Shown here: piece after piece, positions 18,769-28,995 of the stretch
Numbering within the stretch: the first letter of the stretch is position 1
Layout of the letters: every line of letters starts with the position of its first letter
NCBI RefSeq assembly: GCF_004217135.1
Contig: NZ_SHKK01000001.1
Span: 6,510,001 to 6,574,000 of the forward strand
Length of the DNA stretch: 64,000 nucleotides
DNA from: Micromonospora violae
GTDB taxonomy: Bacteria; Actinomycetota; Actinomycetes; Mycobacteriales; Micromonosporaceae
Reading direction: 5' to 3'
Made by a program: the position numbers and the translations under genes
The notes under the pieces: generated by a model
Seen by the model: the letters and a program-made list of their open reading frames with translations, nothing else
Told to the model about the DNA's origin: nothing
The model's database searches: none

Positions 18769-19269
18769 GTGCCGGACGTCGATGGGTTCGACGAGTTCTA
18801 CCAGGGAAGTCGGCAACGGCTGCTCGGGTTCGTCTACGTGCTCACCGGCGACCGGGGTGAGGCGCAGGACGCGGTGCAGGAGGCGTACATCCGGGCGTGG
18901 CAGCGCTGGTCCACGATCAGCGGCTACGACGACCCGGAGGCCTGGGTGCGGGTGGTGGCCAGCCGGATCGCCGTCAGCAGGTGGCGCAGCCTGCGCAGCC
19001 GGGCCCGCGCGTACCTGCGGCACGGCGCCACCGAGAGCGTTCCCGGCCCGGGCACCGACACCGTCGAGGTGGTCGCCGCTCTGCGTCGGCTGCCCGAGGA
19101 ACAGCGCGTCGCCATCGCCCTCTACTACCTGGTCGGTATGCCGGTCGCCGAGGTGGCACGGGAGACCGAAGCCCCGGTGGGCACGGTGAAGGCCCGACTC
19201 TCCCGGGGGCGTGCCGCGCTCGCCGGCCTGCTCGCCGTCTCTGACCTGGAGGAGGCCGCTGATGCGTAA
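18769..19269 (+). CDS. ECF sigma factor, SigE-like group
   Basis: 166 residues. Region 2 is FDEFYQGSRQRLLGFVYVLTGDRGEAQDAVQEAYIRAWQRW, and region 4 is LRRLPEEQRVAIALYYLVGMPVAEVARETEAPVGTVKARLSRGRAAL. This fits the actinobacterial SigE-family (SACE-type) ECF group. GTG 18769 is preferred because GGGGAGG lies 7-12 nt upstream and the FDEFY motif follows within 10 residues. It overlaps the next gene by 8 bp, so the two are coupled. Confidence 0.93.
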   Translation: MPDVDGFDEFYQGSRQRLLGFVYVLTGDRGEAQDAVQEAYIRAWQRWSTISGYDDPEAWVRVVASRIAVSRWRSLRSRARAYLRHGATESVPGPGTDTVEVVAALRRLPEEQRVAIALYYLVGMPVAEVARETEAPVGTVKARLSRGRAALAGLLAVSDLEEAADA

Positions 19270-20140
19270 CGACCTGACCTTCGCCGAACGGGTTCGGCGG
19301 GACCTGCACGACGTGCGCTGGCCCGCCCCGGAGGAGATCCGTGCCCGGGCCCGCCGCCGCAGCCAGCGCAGGATCGTGGCGGCCACCGCCGTACTGGCCC
19401 TCGCCGGGGGCACCGCCGTTGCGCTCGTCGCAACCGGCGGATCTCCGCCGTCCACACCGGCCGCCTCGGCCGCGCCCGACGCCACGCCGACCCAGCACGA
19501 GATCGCCACCGACGCCCTGCTCCAGCCGGCCGACCTGACGCGCCCGATCGAGGTGCAGCTCAGCCAGGCGGGCATGGGGGAGCCGGTCCGGGTCGACCCG
19601 ATGCTCGATCAGTGCCGGGCGAACCTGGGGCTGCCGGAGGGGTGGCGGTTCTCCCGCGTGTCCCGCTCACAGACCCTGCTTCGGGCGCGTCCCGCCGGAA
19701 CCGAGCCCGGCAACGCCGACGTCCTCGTGATGCAGGACGTCTACCGGATGCCAAGACAGGACGAGGCGACGTTGGCGCTCGTGACCCTCCAGGGTCTGGT
19801 GGACCCGTGCGACGAGTGGCGCAGTCGCGGGCCGTACGAGCGGAACGGGAAGACCGTTACGGCGGAGGCGGTGCACCGGTGGCAGGTCCGGCCGCTGGAC
19901 TCTGGGGGGCAGGGCGGCCTCCTGCTGACCCACACGGTTTCCCAGGCCCGGGACGTGAACACCGGCGCGACGCTCAACGACAAGACGCGCCCGACCAACA
20001 CTGCGGTGGTGCAGGTCGGCGATCTCGTCTCGGTGCTCAGCCTCGGTCGCGACGGCACCGAGTCGGAACTCCAACAGGTCGCCGTCGCGGCCGTGGCGCG
20101 CCTGTGCACGAACGCCAACGCCCCACCCCCGAACTGCTGA
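19262..20140 (+). CDS. Membrane-anchored partner of the ECF sigma factor (possible anti-sigma)
   Basis: 292 residues. A short cytosolic segment (FAERVRRDLHDVRWPAPEEIRARARRRSQRR, 1-36) is followed by one membrane helix (IVAATAVLALAGGTAVALVA) and a large extracytoplasmic domain with Cys in DQCRANLGLPEGW and VDPCDEW. No zinc anti-sigma HxxxCxxC motif is seen. Position and an 8-bp overlap with the sigma gene argue for a regulator that senses outside the cell. The extracytoplasmic domain was not recognised. Confidence 0.8.
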   Translation: MRNDLTFAERVRRDLHDVRWPAPEEIRARARRRSQRRIVAATAVLALAGGTAVALVATGGSPPSTPAASAAPDATPTQHEIATDALLQPADLTRPIEVQLSQAGMGEPVRVDPMLDQCRANLGLPEGWRFSRVSRSQTLLRARPAGTEPGNADVLVMQDVYRMPRQDEATLALVTLQGLVDPCDEWRSRGPYERNGKTVTAEAVHRWQVRPLDSGGQGGLLLTHTVSQARDVNTGATLNDKTRPTNTAVVQVGDLVSVLSLGRDGTESELQQVAVAAVARLCTNANAPPPNC

Positions 20141-20160
20141 GGGCGACGCCGGACCGGGCG

Positions 20161-21744
<1,584 letters not shown>

Positions 21745-21828
21745 CCACGGAATATAACGATGGTTCAGGTGGGTGCCGCTGTGCAGTACGCCTCAGTGCC
21801 GCCCCGGTCACCGTCGTAGGCTGGCGGG

Positions 21829-22704
21829 ATGCCGGGCTCCCCGTACACCGATCTGGATCGCCCGCCGCTGTCGGCGGCCCGGCTGCGCCGTGCGTTGGTC
21901 GCGCCGAACGGGCCGTGGGCCCGCCTGGAGCTGCGGGCCGAGACCGGCTCCACCAACGCGGACGTGGCCGAGGCGGCCCGGGCCGACGAGCCCGAGGGCC
22001 TCATCGTGGTGGCCGAGCGGCAGACCGCGGGGCGGGGCCGGCGCGGGCGGGTCTGGCAGTCGCCGGCGCGGGCCGGCATCGCGACAAGCGTGCTGCTGCG
22101 GCCCGGCGAGGCTGTGCCGGACCGCGGCTGGCTGCCGGCGACACCCACCGGGTACGGGTGGCTGCCGTTGCTGGCCGGCGTGGCGTTGGTCGAGGCGGTG
22201 GCCCGGCTGGCCGAGCTGGAGGCCACCCTCAAGTGGCCCAACGACCTGCTGATCGGCGACGCGAAGTGCGCGGGGGTGCTGGCCGAGGCGGTGCCCGGAC
22301 GTGCGCCGGATCAACCGCCGGCGATCGTGCTCGGCATCGGGCTCAACGTGACTCTGCGCGCCGACGAGCTGCCGGTGAACCCGACCGGGCTGCCGGCCAC
22401 TTCGCTCCAGTTGGCCGGCGCGGCGGCCACGGATCGGGATCCGCTGCTGCGGGCGCTGCTGCGGGCGGTCGCCGACTGGTACGACCGTTGGCGTTCGGCG
22501 GGCGGGGACGCGGTGGCCAGCGGCCTGCGCGACGCCTACCTGGCGGCCTGTGCGACGGTCGGCCGCGAGGTACGCGTTCTGCTCCCCGACGGCGGCTCGC
22601 TGACCGGCACCGCCACCGGGGTGGATCCCGACGGTCAGTTGATGATCACCACCGTGACCGGTGCTCGCACGCTGGCCGCTGGCGACGTGCTCCACCTCCG
22701 CTGA
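21829..22704 (+). CDS. birA: Biotin-[acetyl-CoA carboxylase] ligase
   Basis: 291 residues, without an N-terminal DNA-binding domain (group I ligase). Motifs are ETGSTNADVAEAA, the biotin-loop AERQTAGRGRRGRVWQSP, LKWPNDLLIGDAKCAGVLAEA and GIGLNVTL, with a C-terminal SH3-like LLPDGGSLTGTATGVDPDGQL. It attaches biotin to AccA3 Lys549 via biotinyl-AMP. The divergent placement beside accD5 is conserved in actinobacteria. Confidence 0.95.
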   Translation: MPGSPYTDLDRPPLSAARLRRALVAPNGPWARLELRAETGSTNADVAEAARADEPEGLIVVAERQTAGRGRRGRVWQSPARAGIATSVLLRPGEAVPDRGWLPATPTGYGWLPLLAGVALVEAVARLAELEATLKWPNDLLIGDAKCAGVLAEAVPGRAPDQPPAIVLGIGLNVTLRADELPVNPTGLPATSLQLAGAAATDRDPLLRALLRAVADWYDRWRSAGGDAVASGLRDAYLAACATVGREVRVLLPDGGSLTGTATGVDPDGQLMITTVTGARTLAAGDVLHLR

Positions 22705-22811
22705 ACACGTCCAAGATCACGAAGGTCGGAGTCGGGCCGCGTGGCGGATGTTGTGGTGGGGCTTGGGGGGTTTACGGTCTGCGCGTCTAGAAAATCGCGT
22801 TGGAGGTTCCC

Positions 22812-23384
22812 GTGGCGTTTCCTGAGGACGTGCTCACCGAGGACGAGCATGTCGTGCTGCACCTGCACCCGCACTGGAAGGCGTTGATCCGGCCGATCGC
22901 GGTGCTGGTGCTGGCCATCGCCGCGGTGGTGGTCGGCGTGCTGCTGCTGCCCGAGAGTGGCGGCGGTTCGATCGCGCTGGCAGTTATCGGGGCGATCGCC
23001 CTGGTTGCGGTGCTCTGGCTCGGCCTGTGGCCGTTCCTGGTCTGGCGTACCACCCACTACCTGTTCACCAACGAACGCGTCCTGCTCCAGAAGGGCGTCT
23101 TCTCCCGCGACCGGCGGGACCTCCCGCTGGCCCGGGTCAACGACCACTCGATGAACCAGCGTTTCATCGAGCGCCTGCTCGGCTGCGGGACGCTGACCAT
23201 CGAGTCCGCCGGTGAGCGCGGCCAGTCGGTGCTCGCCGATGTGCCGGGCGTCGGAAAGGTGCAGACCACCCTGTACGAACTGGTCGAGGCACAGCACGAC
23301 AAGCACTCGCTGGGCGATGACGAGATGCGCGACATGCTCGCCGACATGCAGGACGGCAAGCGGCTGCGCGACACCACGAGCTGA
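22812..23384 (+). CDS. Membrane protein with bacterial PH (YdbS/bPH2-like) domain
   Basis: 190 residues. Two membrane helices (about 30-80) precede the bPH2 signature TTHYLFTNERVLLQKGVFSRDRRDLPLARVNDHSMNQRFIERLLGCGTLTIESAGERG. The M. tuberculosis homologue lies next to birA as here. GTG 22812 has TGGAGG 6 nt upstream. Function is unknown; such domains are thought to act at the membrane. A hairpin terminator follows. Confidence 0.9.
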   Translation: MAFPEDVLTEDEHVVLHLHPHWKALIRPIAVLVLAIAAVVVGVLLLPESGGGSIALAVIGAIALVAVLWLGLWPFLVWRTTHYLFTNERVLLQKGVFSRDRRDLPLARVNDHSMNQRFIERLLGCGTLTIESAGERGQSVLADVPGVGKVQTTLYELVEAQHDKHSLGDDEMRDMLADMQDGKRLRDTTS

Positions 23385-23396
23385 ACCGCACCGCTG

Positions 23397-23433
23397 CTGA
23401 CCCGCCCCTGCCGCGATGTCGGGGGCGGGTCAG
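23397..23433. terminator. Hairpin terminator between convergent genes
   Basis: CTGACCCGCCCC (23397-23408) pairs with GGGGCGGGTCAG (23422-23433), a 12-bp stem with a 13-nt loop. The right arm overlaps the stop codon of the MaoC gene on the minus strand, so it can serve both transcripts. Confidence 0.8.
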
Positions 23434-24086
23434 TTGTGTCGTTGGGGCTCGGCTGGGCCGCTGACCTGCGTCGGGACGCCAGCTGATGACGCGACGGTCG
23501 GCGGGGCCGCCGCGCCGGGGTCGCTGTCGGGGCGGTTGGCTCCGGGCTGGTCAGCGTCGGTCGGGGCGACGTCGGCCGGGTCGGCAGCGACCGGCCGGAG
23601 GGCGAACCAGCCACGGAAACGGGTCCGCAGCACCTCCTGCTCGGGCCGGTCGTCCGGGCCGAGGCGCAGCATGGTGCCGGTGAGGCTGACGGTGCCCAGC
23701 CCGGGGCGGGCGGTCGACGGTCGGGCGCCCATCACGTCGACCCGGACCGCGAGCCGGTCGCCGGCCCGCACGGGGGCGAGCCAGCGCAGCTCCTCCAGGC
23801 CCGGGGACGCGTCCGCGGCGGCCCGGGACAGCAGGTGGTCGACGTACGCGCGCATGAACAGGCTGACCGTGTAGAAGCCGCTGGCGATCAGGCCACCGTG
23901 CCGGCTCGCCGCGGCCAGGTCAGGGTCGACGTGGTACCACTGCGGGTCGAAGCGCCGGGCGAACGCGACCATCTCGTCGCCGTCCACGCTGACCACGCCG
24001 AGGTCGACGCTGAGCCCCGGGACGAGATCCTCGAAGAACAGCTCGGCCGGTCGCCCCGTGCCGGAGCGCGAGTCGGGAGTCGTCAC
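23430..24086 (-). CDS. MaoC-like dehydratase/hydratase
   Basis: 218 residues. The hot-dog fold carries the R-hydratase signature FARRFDPQWYHVDPDLAAASRHGGLIASG with the catalytic Asp and His, then LEELRWLAPVRAGDRLAVRVDV. Such enzymes hydrate enoyl-CoA thioesters or are MaoC-fold enzymes of secondary acyl metabolism. The last 50 residues are Pro/Ala/Asp-rich and not conserved. The GTG start overlaps the stop of the GtrA gene (GTGA). Confidence 0.88.
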   Translation of the reverse strand: MTTPDSRSGTGRPAELFFEDLVPGLSVDLGVVSVDGDEMVAFARRFDPQWYHVDPDLAAASRHGGLIASGFYTVSLFMRAYVDHLLSRAAADASPGLEELRWLAPVRAGDRLAVRVDVMGARPSTARPGLGTVSLTGTMLRLGPDDRPEQEVLRTRFRGWFALRPVAADPADVAPTDADQPGANRPDSDPGAAAPPTVASSAGVPTQVSGPAEPQRHN

Positions 24087-24790
24087 CGGCGGGGCGCGCG
24101 ACGGGTGCTGACGTGCAGCTCGGCGGCGAGTTCCGCGTCCAGGTCGGCGGCGGGGCTGACGCTCAGCCGCGGGGGCCGGCCCTGGGTGGGTGTGGCGGGC
24201 GGGTGGTCGGCGCGTTGCGTGGACTCCGCCTCCTCCAGCTCGGACACGGATTCCGCCAGCTCGGCGACCGGGTCCATCTCCGCCATGGTGTCCCACTCGT
24301 CGCGCGGAATGCTGTGCCAGGTGGACTCGGGCTTCGCGGCCTCGTCCTCGACCGGTGCGACGGGTTGGAAGACGAAGGTTCGGTATGACCAGAACCGGAA
24401 GAGCGTGGCCAGCATGACGCCGACGGTCTTGGCCAGATTCAGCGCCAGCAGGCCGTGCAGGCCGAGCCCGTACTTGGCGGCAGCCACGGCACCCAGCTCA
24501 ATGAGCAGCCCGGCGCCGTTGAAAAGGAAGAAAAGGAGATATTCCCGGCGAAGCGCTGATTTCGGGCGATCGCTGTACGTCCAGTGCCGATTCATGAGGT
24601 ACGACGTGATGGTGGCGACGATGGTCGCGATCACGGTCGCCTTCAGCTGACCGTTGACGAAAACGGTCAGTGCGAGGGCATTGAACACCGCGTAATTGAT
24701 GACGGTGTTGATGCCGCCGACGATGCCGAACTTGAGCGCCTCGTGGATGAACTTCTGCCAGCGCTCAGGCAGCAGACGGACAAGACGCAT
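24083..24790 (-). CDS. GtrA-family membrane protein with acidic C-terminal tail
   Basis: 235 residues. Four membrane helices (FIHEALKFGIVGGINTVINYAVFNAL, then TSYLMNRHWTYSDR, FFLFNGAGLL, FRFWSYRTFVF) define GtrA, proteins proposed to move polyprenyl-linked sugars across the membrane. A tail of about 95 residues (acidic, then Pro/Arg-rich) is unusual for the family. ATG 24790 (MRLVRLLPERW) is preferred over an upstream start. It is 63 bp after a second GtrA gene on the same strand. Confidence 0.88.
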   Translation of the reverse strand: MRLVRLLPERWQKFIHEALKFGIVGGINTVINYAVFNALALTVFVNGQLKATVIATIVATITSYLMNRHWTYSDRPKSALRREYLLFFLFNGAGLLIELGAVAAAKYGLGLHGLLALNLAKTVGVMLATLFRFWSYRTFVFQPVAPVEDEAAKPESTWHSIPRDEWDTMAEMDPVAELAESVSELEEAESTQRADHPPATPTQGRPPRLSVSPAADLDAELAAELHVSTRRAPRR

Positions 24791-24853
24791 GCGAAACACC
24801 TTAGGGCAGTCGGTGCGGCCGGCGATCACCGGCCGAACGAGATGGGCGGCAGG

Positions 24854-25402
24854 TCACGCCCTGTGGTCAGGCTCGGGATTCACCTGCGGAAGGGTCGGGG
24901 TTCCCGCTTCGACGAAGACGAACCGCCGGTAGGACCAGAATCGGAACAGCGTGGCGAGCCCGGTGCCGACGATGTAGCTGGCGAGGTTGTCCGCCAGGCG
25001 CGTCTGGAACACGGTCGGCCAGATGGCCCCGAGCCCGTAGTGGCTGAGCGCGAGACAGGCGACCGTGATGCCGAGGCCGACCGCGTTGAAGAAGAAGAAG
25101 AGCGCGTACTCGCGGGCGGCGTTGTTGCGCTGGCGGTGCCGCCAGGTCCAGAACCGGTTGCCCAGGAAGGCGACGGAGGCCGCGATCACGGTGGAGATCG
25201 TCTTCGCGGTCAGCTCCTCGACGCCGTGCTTGCTCGTCAGGTAGTTGAAGAGCGCGAAGTCGATGAGGAAGGCGAAACCCCCCACGGTGGCGAACTTGCT
25301 CAGCTCGCGGAGGAGATGACCGAAGCGGTCGAACAGTATGCCGACGAGACCCCGTCGGGTCTGCCGGGGACCCGGTTGTTCCCCGGTCATCGTGGCGGCC
25401 AC
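24854..25402 (-). CDS. GtrA-family membrane protein
   Basis: 182 residues with four membrane helices: ELSKFATVGGFAFLIDFALFNYL, TVIAASVAFLGNRFWTWRHRQ, FFFFNAVGLGITVACLAL and FRFWSYRRFVF. It is a second, divergent GtrA next to the one at 24083-24790 and may act with it in cell-wall glycan assembly (inference). GTG 25402 or ATG four codons later could be the start. Confidence 0.9.
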   Translation of the reverse strand: MAATMTGEQPGPRQTRRGLVGILFDRFGHLLRELSKFATVGGFAFLIDFALFNYLTSKHGVEELTAKTISTVIAASVAFLGNRFWTWRHRQRNNAAREYALFFFFNAVGLGITVACLALSHYGLGAIWPTVFQTRLADNLASYIVGTGLATLFRFWSYRRFVFVEAGTPTLPQVNPEPDHRA

Positions 25403-25678
25403 GGAGGGAGCCTACCGGCTGCCGGCCAGTGACAGGGGTAGCAACGGCAAGCGGGCGTGGTCTCCCGGAGGGGGCCAGCGCCGCGTACGTAACCACTGCA
25501 CAGAGCGTAGCCAACTGGGAGGAGTGAGTCGGTGCGGAACGGGAATCCCCGCACCGGTCGGCGGGGCAGGTCCACGGCCCGACCGCAACAAGCGTCCGCC
25601 GGGGTGCACAACAAGATTTGCGTGAAACTGCGCGGGAAAGCGGGTATCAGCTCGTGATGCCGCAGCGAGGCCGTAGCT
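25403..25678. other. Gene-free part of the gtrA-pckG divergent region
   Basis: This stretch separates the divergent gtrA and pckG. A small hairpin (CGGTGCGG ... CCCCGCACCG, about 25530-25550) is visible. A 33-codon frame starting at GTG 25526 is too poorly supported to call. The gtrA promoter must lie in the left part but was not identified. Confidence 0.5.
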
Positions 25679-25694
25679 TGTGCAGTTCTTCACA
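25679..25694. promoter_or_regulatory. Candidate Crp-like site upstream of pckG
   Basis: TGTGCAGTTCTTCACA matches TGTGA-N6-TCACA with a single mismatch in ten conserved positions. It lies 11-26 bp upstream of the putative -35 of pckG, a position fitting activation. Control of PEPCK by a cAMP-receptor protein would make physiological sense. Confidence 0.6.
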
Positions 25695-25704
25695 ACCTGT
25701 CCCA

Positions 25705-25733
25705 CTGACTCGGAAGGCTGCCCGGTTTACGCT
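25705..25733 (+). promoter_or_regulatory. Candidate pckG promoter
   Basis: CTGACT (25705-25710) and TACGCT (25728-25733) are separated by 17 bp and fit the actinobacterial housekeeping pattern. A leader of about 90 nt would follow before the ATG at 25830. Confidence 0.5.
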
Positions 25734-25829
25734 GAGGCCAATCCCAGGTTTCCACGAAGGCGACGCATCGCGCCGCCGAGTCTCGTGCATCCCATAGATC
25801 GGTCAGCGTCGACCACAAGGAGATGTGTC

Positions 25830-27674
25830 ATGGTTGCTCCGGCTGTTGTGCGGGGTATCGATCAGGCCCCGACGTCCCATCCGAAACTGCTCGCCTGGGT
25901 CCGTGAGGTCGCGGAACTGACCACCCCAGACCGTGTCGTCTGGGTGGACGGGTCCGACGAGGAGTGGCGCCGCCTCACCGATGAGCTGGTTGAGGCCGGC
26001 ACATTGATCCGGCTCAACCCGGAGAAGAAGCCCAACTCGTTCTACGCGCGCACCGACCCGACCGATGTCGCCCGGGTCGAGGAGCGCACCTACATCTGTT
26101 CCGTCGACGAGGCGGACGCCGGCCCCACCAACAACTGGATGGCGCCGGCCGAGATGAAGCGGACGATGACGGATTTGTACCGGGGCTCGATGCGCGGTCG
26201 CACCATGTACGTCATTCCGTTCGTGATGGGCCCGGTCGAGGCCGAGAGCCCGATGTTCGGTGTCGAGATCACCGACAGCCCGTACGTGGTCGCGTCGATG
26301 CGGATCATGACCCGGATGGGCGCGAAGGTCCTCGAGGCCATGGGCGACGACGCGGACTTCGTGCACGCGCTGCACTCGATCGGCGCCCCGCTCGCCCCCG
26401 GCCAGCAGGATGTCGCCTGGCCGTGCAACGACACCAAGTACATCTCGCACTTCCCGGAGAGCCGGGAGATCTGGTCGTACGGCTCGGGTTACGGCGGCAA
26501 CTCGCTGCTCGGCAAGAAGTGCTACTCGCTGCGGATCGCCAGCGTCATGGGGCGGGACGAGGGTTGGCTCGCCGAGCACATGCTGATCCTCAAGATCACC
26601 TCGCCGGAGGGCAAGGTCCACCACATCGCCGGCGCCTTCCCCTCGGCCTGCGGCAAGACCAACCTGGCCATGGTGGAGCCCACCATCCCGGGCTGGAAGG
26701 TCGAGACCATCGGTGACGACATCGCCTGGATGCGGTTCGGCCCGGACGGCCGGCTCTACGCGGTCAACCCGGAGTACGGCCTCTTCGGCGTCGCGCCCGG
26801 CACCGACTGGAAGACCAACGCCAACGCCATGCGCACGCTGGACCGGGGCAACTCGATCTTCACCAACGTGGGTCTCACCGACGACGGCGACATCTGGTGG
26901 GAGGGCATGGGGGAGCCGCCGGCGCACCTGATCGACTGGAAGGGCAACGACTGGACCCCGGAGAGCGAGGGTCTCTCCTCGCACGCCAACAGCCGGTTCT
27001 GCACCCCGATCACCCAGTGCCCGATCCTCGCCGACGAGTACTTCGACCCCAACGGCGTGCCGATCGACGCGATCCTCTTCGGTGGTCGCCGCAAGGACAC
27101 CATCCCACTGGTGACCGAGGCCCGTGACTGGGTGCACGGCGTCTACATGGGTGCCACGCTCTCGTCGGAGACGACGGCCGCCGCGTCCGGCGCGGTCGGT
27201 GTGGTCCGTCGGGATCCGATGGCGATGCTGCCGTTCATCGGCTACCACGCGGGCGACTACTTCCGGCACTGGATCGAGATGGGCAAGGGCGCCGACGGCG
27301 ATGCGGCGAAGCTGCCGAAGATCTACTACGTCAACTGGTTCCGCAAGGACCCGGACGGTTCGTTCCTCTGGCCGGGCTTCGGCGAGAACTCCCGGGTGCT
27401 CAAGTGGGTCGTCGAGCGGATCGAGGGCACGGCCGACGCGGTCGAGACCCCGGTCGGCATGGTCCCCGCACCGGACGCGCTCGACGTCGAGGGCCTGGAC
27501 ATGACCCCGGAGGACGTCCGGATCGCGCTGAAGGTCGACCCGGACGAGTGGCGTAACGAGCTGCCGATGATCACCGAGTGGTTCGAGAAGTTCGGTGACA
27601 AGCTGCCCGGTGTGCTCTGGGCCGAGTTGGACGCGCTGCGCGCCCGCCTCGACGCCGTGCCGCCGCAGCGCTAG
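25830..27674 (+). CDS. pckG: Phosphoenolpyruvate carboxykinase (GTP)
   Basis: 614 residues, the normal GTP-PEPCK length. It has the kinase-1a loop [12 protein letters not shown] (about 271-282), the kinase-2 motif GDDIAWM (about 295) and the metal/substrate segments [19 protein letters not shown] and [12 protein letters not shown]. It converts oxaloacetate and GTP to PEP, the first step of gluconeogenesis, or runs in reverse as anaplerosis. ATG 25830 has AAGGAGAT 6 nt upstream; the frame extends upstream without homology. A Crp-like site and promoter lie upstream. Confidence 0.97.
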   Translation: MVAPAVVRGIDQAPTSHPKLLAWVREVAELTTPDRVVWVDGSDEEWRRLTDELVEAGTLIRLNPEKKPNSFYARTDPTDVARVEERTYICSVDEADAGPTNNWMAPAEMKRTMTDLYRGSMRGRTMYVIPFVMGPVEAESPMFGVEITDSPYVVASMRIMTRMGAKVLEAMGDDADFVHALHSIGAPLAPGQQDVAWPCNDTKYISHFPESREIWSYGSGYGGNSLLGKKCYSLRIASVMGRDEGWLAEHMLILKITSPEGKVHHIAGAFPSACGKTNLAMVEPTIPGWKVETIGDDIAWMRFGPDGRLYAVNPEYGLFGVAPGTDWKTNANAMRTLDRGNSIFTNVGLTDDGDIWWEGMGEPPAHLIDWKGNDWTPESEGLSSHANSRFCTPITQCPILADEYFDPNGVPIDAILFGGRRKDTIPLVTEARDWVHGVYMGATLSSETTAAASGAVGVVRRDPMAMLPFIGYHAGDYFRHWIEMGKGADGDAAKLPKIYYVNWFRKDPDGSFLWPGFGENSRVLKWVVERIEGTADAVETPVGMVPAPDALDVEGLDMTPEDVRIALKVDPDEWRNELPMITEWFEKFGDKLPGVLWAELDALRARLDAVPPQR

Positions 27675-27690
27675 GTGTGAAAATGGCCCG

Positions 27691-28581
27691 GTGAGGGCAT
27701 TGTCGGATCCCATGAGGACGGCCGCCGAGACCCAGGTCCGGCGGCCGTCCGCCGTCCGGGTGCTCACCATCCTGCTGGCGACGACGGCGGCGGCCACCGT
27801 CGTGGTCGAGCTGCTCAATTGGTGGTACGCCCCGGAGCAGGGTTTCGGGCTGGCCGTCCGGACCGGCTGGGCCATGCTGCGCTCGTTCGGCTTCCTGCTG
27901 CTGATCGGCCACGTGCGCCGCGGTCGTACGGTGGCCCGCCCGTTCGGGCTGATCCTCGCGGTCACCACGATCTTCGCGGTCGGGCGGCTCATCGTGCCCC
28001 GGCAGGGGGTGCCGCCGCTGCCCGGTGTACTCGGCTTCGCGTTCCTCACGGCGCTCTGTGCGGCGGTGGTCTGGCTTCTCTACCGCTCGTCGGCGTTGGC
28101 CGGGCACCTGGTCCGGCACCGTCCACGCCTCGTCATCGACCGGGACGGTATCTCCTGGCGGGAAACGCCTCCGCGCCGACCGCAGGCCAGCGCCTGGTTG
28201 TTGACGAGCCGGGTGGCGGCCTTCACCTACAGCCCGCTGATGCTGGTGCCGGCCCTGGTGGCCGGGGGCTCCATCCTGGATGGTCGGCTGACCGCGGTGC
28301 CGGCCGTGCTGTTCTGGTTCGGCGCGGGCATCACGGCCAGCTACGCGGTGCTGTTCTGCACCGCGTTCCTGATGCGGGGCAAGCACTGGGCGCGCGGCCT
28401 GCTGGTCGTCGTCACGGTGGCCGTACTCGCCGTGGACCTGCCGCTGTGCTGGTGGCTGCTGGGGGTCGACGGCCTGGTCCGCGACGGCGCCCCCCTGGTC
28501 GCGGCGGCCGGGTTGACCCTCTACGGCCTGCGCCGCGCCGCCCGCGCCCCCGACGCCGCCCAGCCTGAACCCCAACCCTGA
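27691..28581 (+). CDS. Multi-pass membrane protein of unknown function
   Basis: About 296 residues with six to eight hydrophobic segments. It carries short charged loops such as HVRRGRTVARP and a cytosolic loop RHRPRLVIDRDGISWRETPPRR, and a Pro-rich end. GTG 27691 is taken as start; ATG 27712 is an equal candidate and neither has a strong Shine-Dalgarno. It follows pckG after 16 bp and may be cotranscribed. No family was recognised. Confidence 0.75.
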   Translation: MRALSDPMRTAAETQVRRPSAVRVLTILLATTAAATVVVELLNWWYAPEQGFGLAVRTGWAMLRSFGFLLLIGHVRRGRTVARPFGLILAVTTIFAVGRLIVPRQGVPPLPGVLGFAFLTALCAAVVWLLYRSSALAGHLVRHRPRLVIDRDGISWRETPPRRPQASAWLLTSRVAAFTYSPLMLVPALVAGGSILDGRLTAVPAVLFWFGAGITASYAVLFCTAFLMRGKHWARGLLVVVTVAVLAVDLPLCWWLLGVDGLVRDGAPLVAAAGLTLYGLRRAARAPDAAQPEPQP

Positions 28582-28713
28582 CCGCGGCGGCTGCCCGAAC
28601 CGGCGCCCCTGGCTGACGCCCCAGCCCTTCGCCCGGCCGCGGCCCGCCCTGGCCTTCGCCCGACCGCGGCCCTTGCCCGGCCCCTGCCCCGGCCCCGGCC
28701 CCGGCCCACCCAC
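28582..28713. other. C-rich imperfectly repeated spacer
   Basis: Very pyrimidine-biased sequence made of loose repeats of GCCCGGCCGCGGCCC and CCCCGGCC, leading into the stem-loop at 28714-28803. No gene or promoter was seen. Confidence 0.5.
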
Positions 28714-28803
28714 CCCTTTGCTCTGCACCCTCCTTTGCTCTGCACCCCTATAGGCGACAGTCGCGGACGGTAACCGTCGCATCCGCGGGTGCAGAGCAAA
28801 GGG
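28714..28803. repeat. Stem-loop repeat, family C, with duplicated left arm
   Basis: Two left arms, CCCTTTGCTCTGCACCC at 28714-28730 and CCTTTGCTCTGCACCCC at 28732-28748, precede a single complementary right arm GGGTGCAGAGCAAAGGG at 28787-28803. Either left arm can pair, giving two mutually exclusive folds. It lies between two genes on the plus strand. Confidence 0.85.
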
Positions 28804-28995
28804 AGGTGGTGAGACCTGTCGGTCCAGTGCGGGAGCGGCCTTCACGGGCGGGCAGGGGGCAGGATGGCGGGTGGCGTCGGTCACAGCGCTCGGCGTCGGG
28901 CGGCTGCGGAGATCGTCGGCGCGGCCGGCCGCGAGGCCGACCGGGTCGCCCGGCGGGAGCGGCCGCGCCGCGTCGGGACTGGAGGGAGGCGCGCG

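Noticed and set aside
25526..25627. 33-codon ORF in the pckG upstream region
   Set aside because: Shine-Dalgarno is too close to the GTG and composition is non-specific.
25803..28049. 748-codon open frame antisense to pckG
   Set aside because: Shadow of pckG with no protein-like features and no ribosome binding site.
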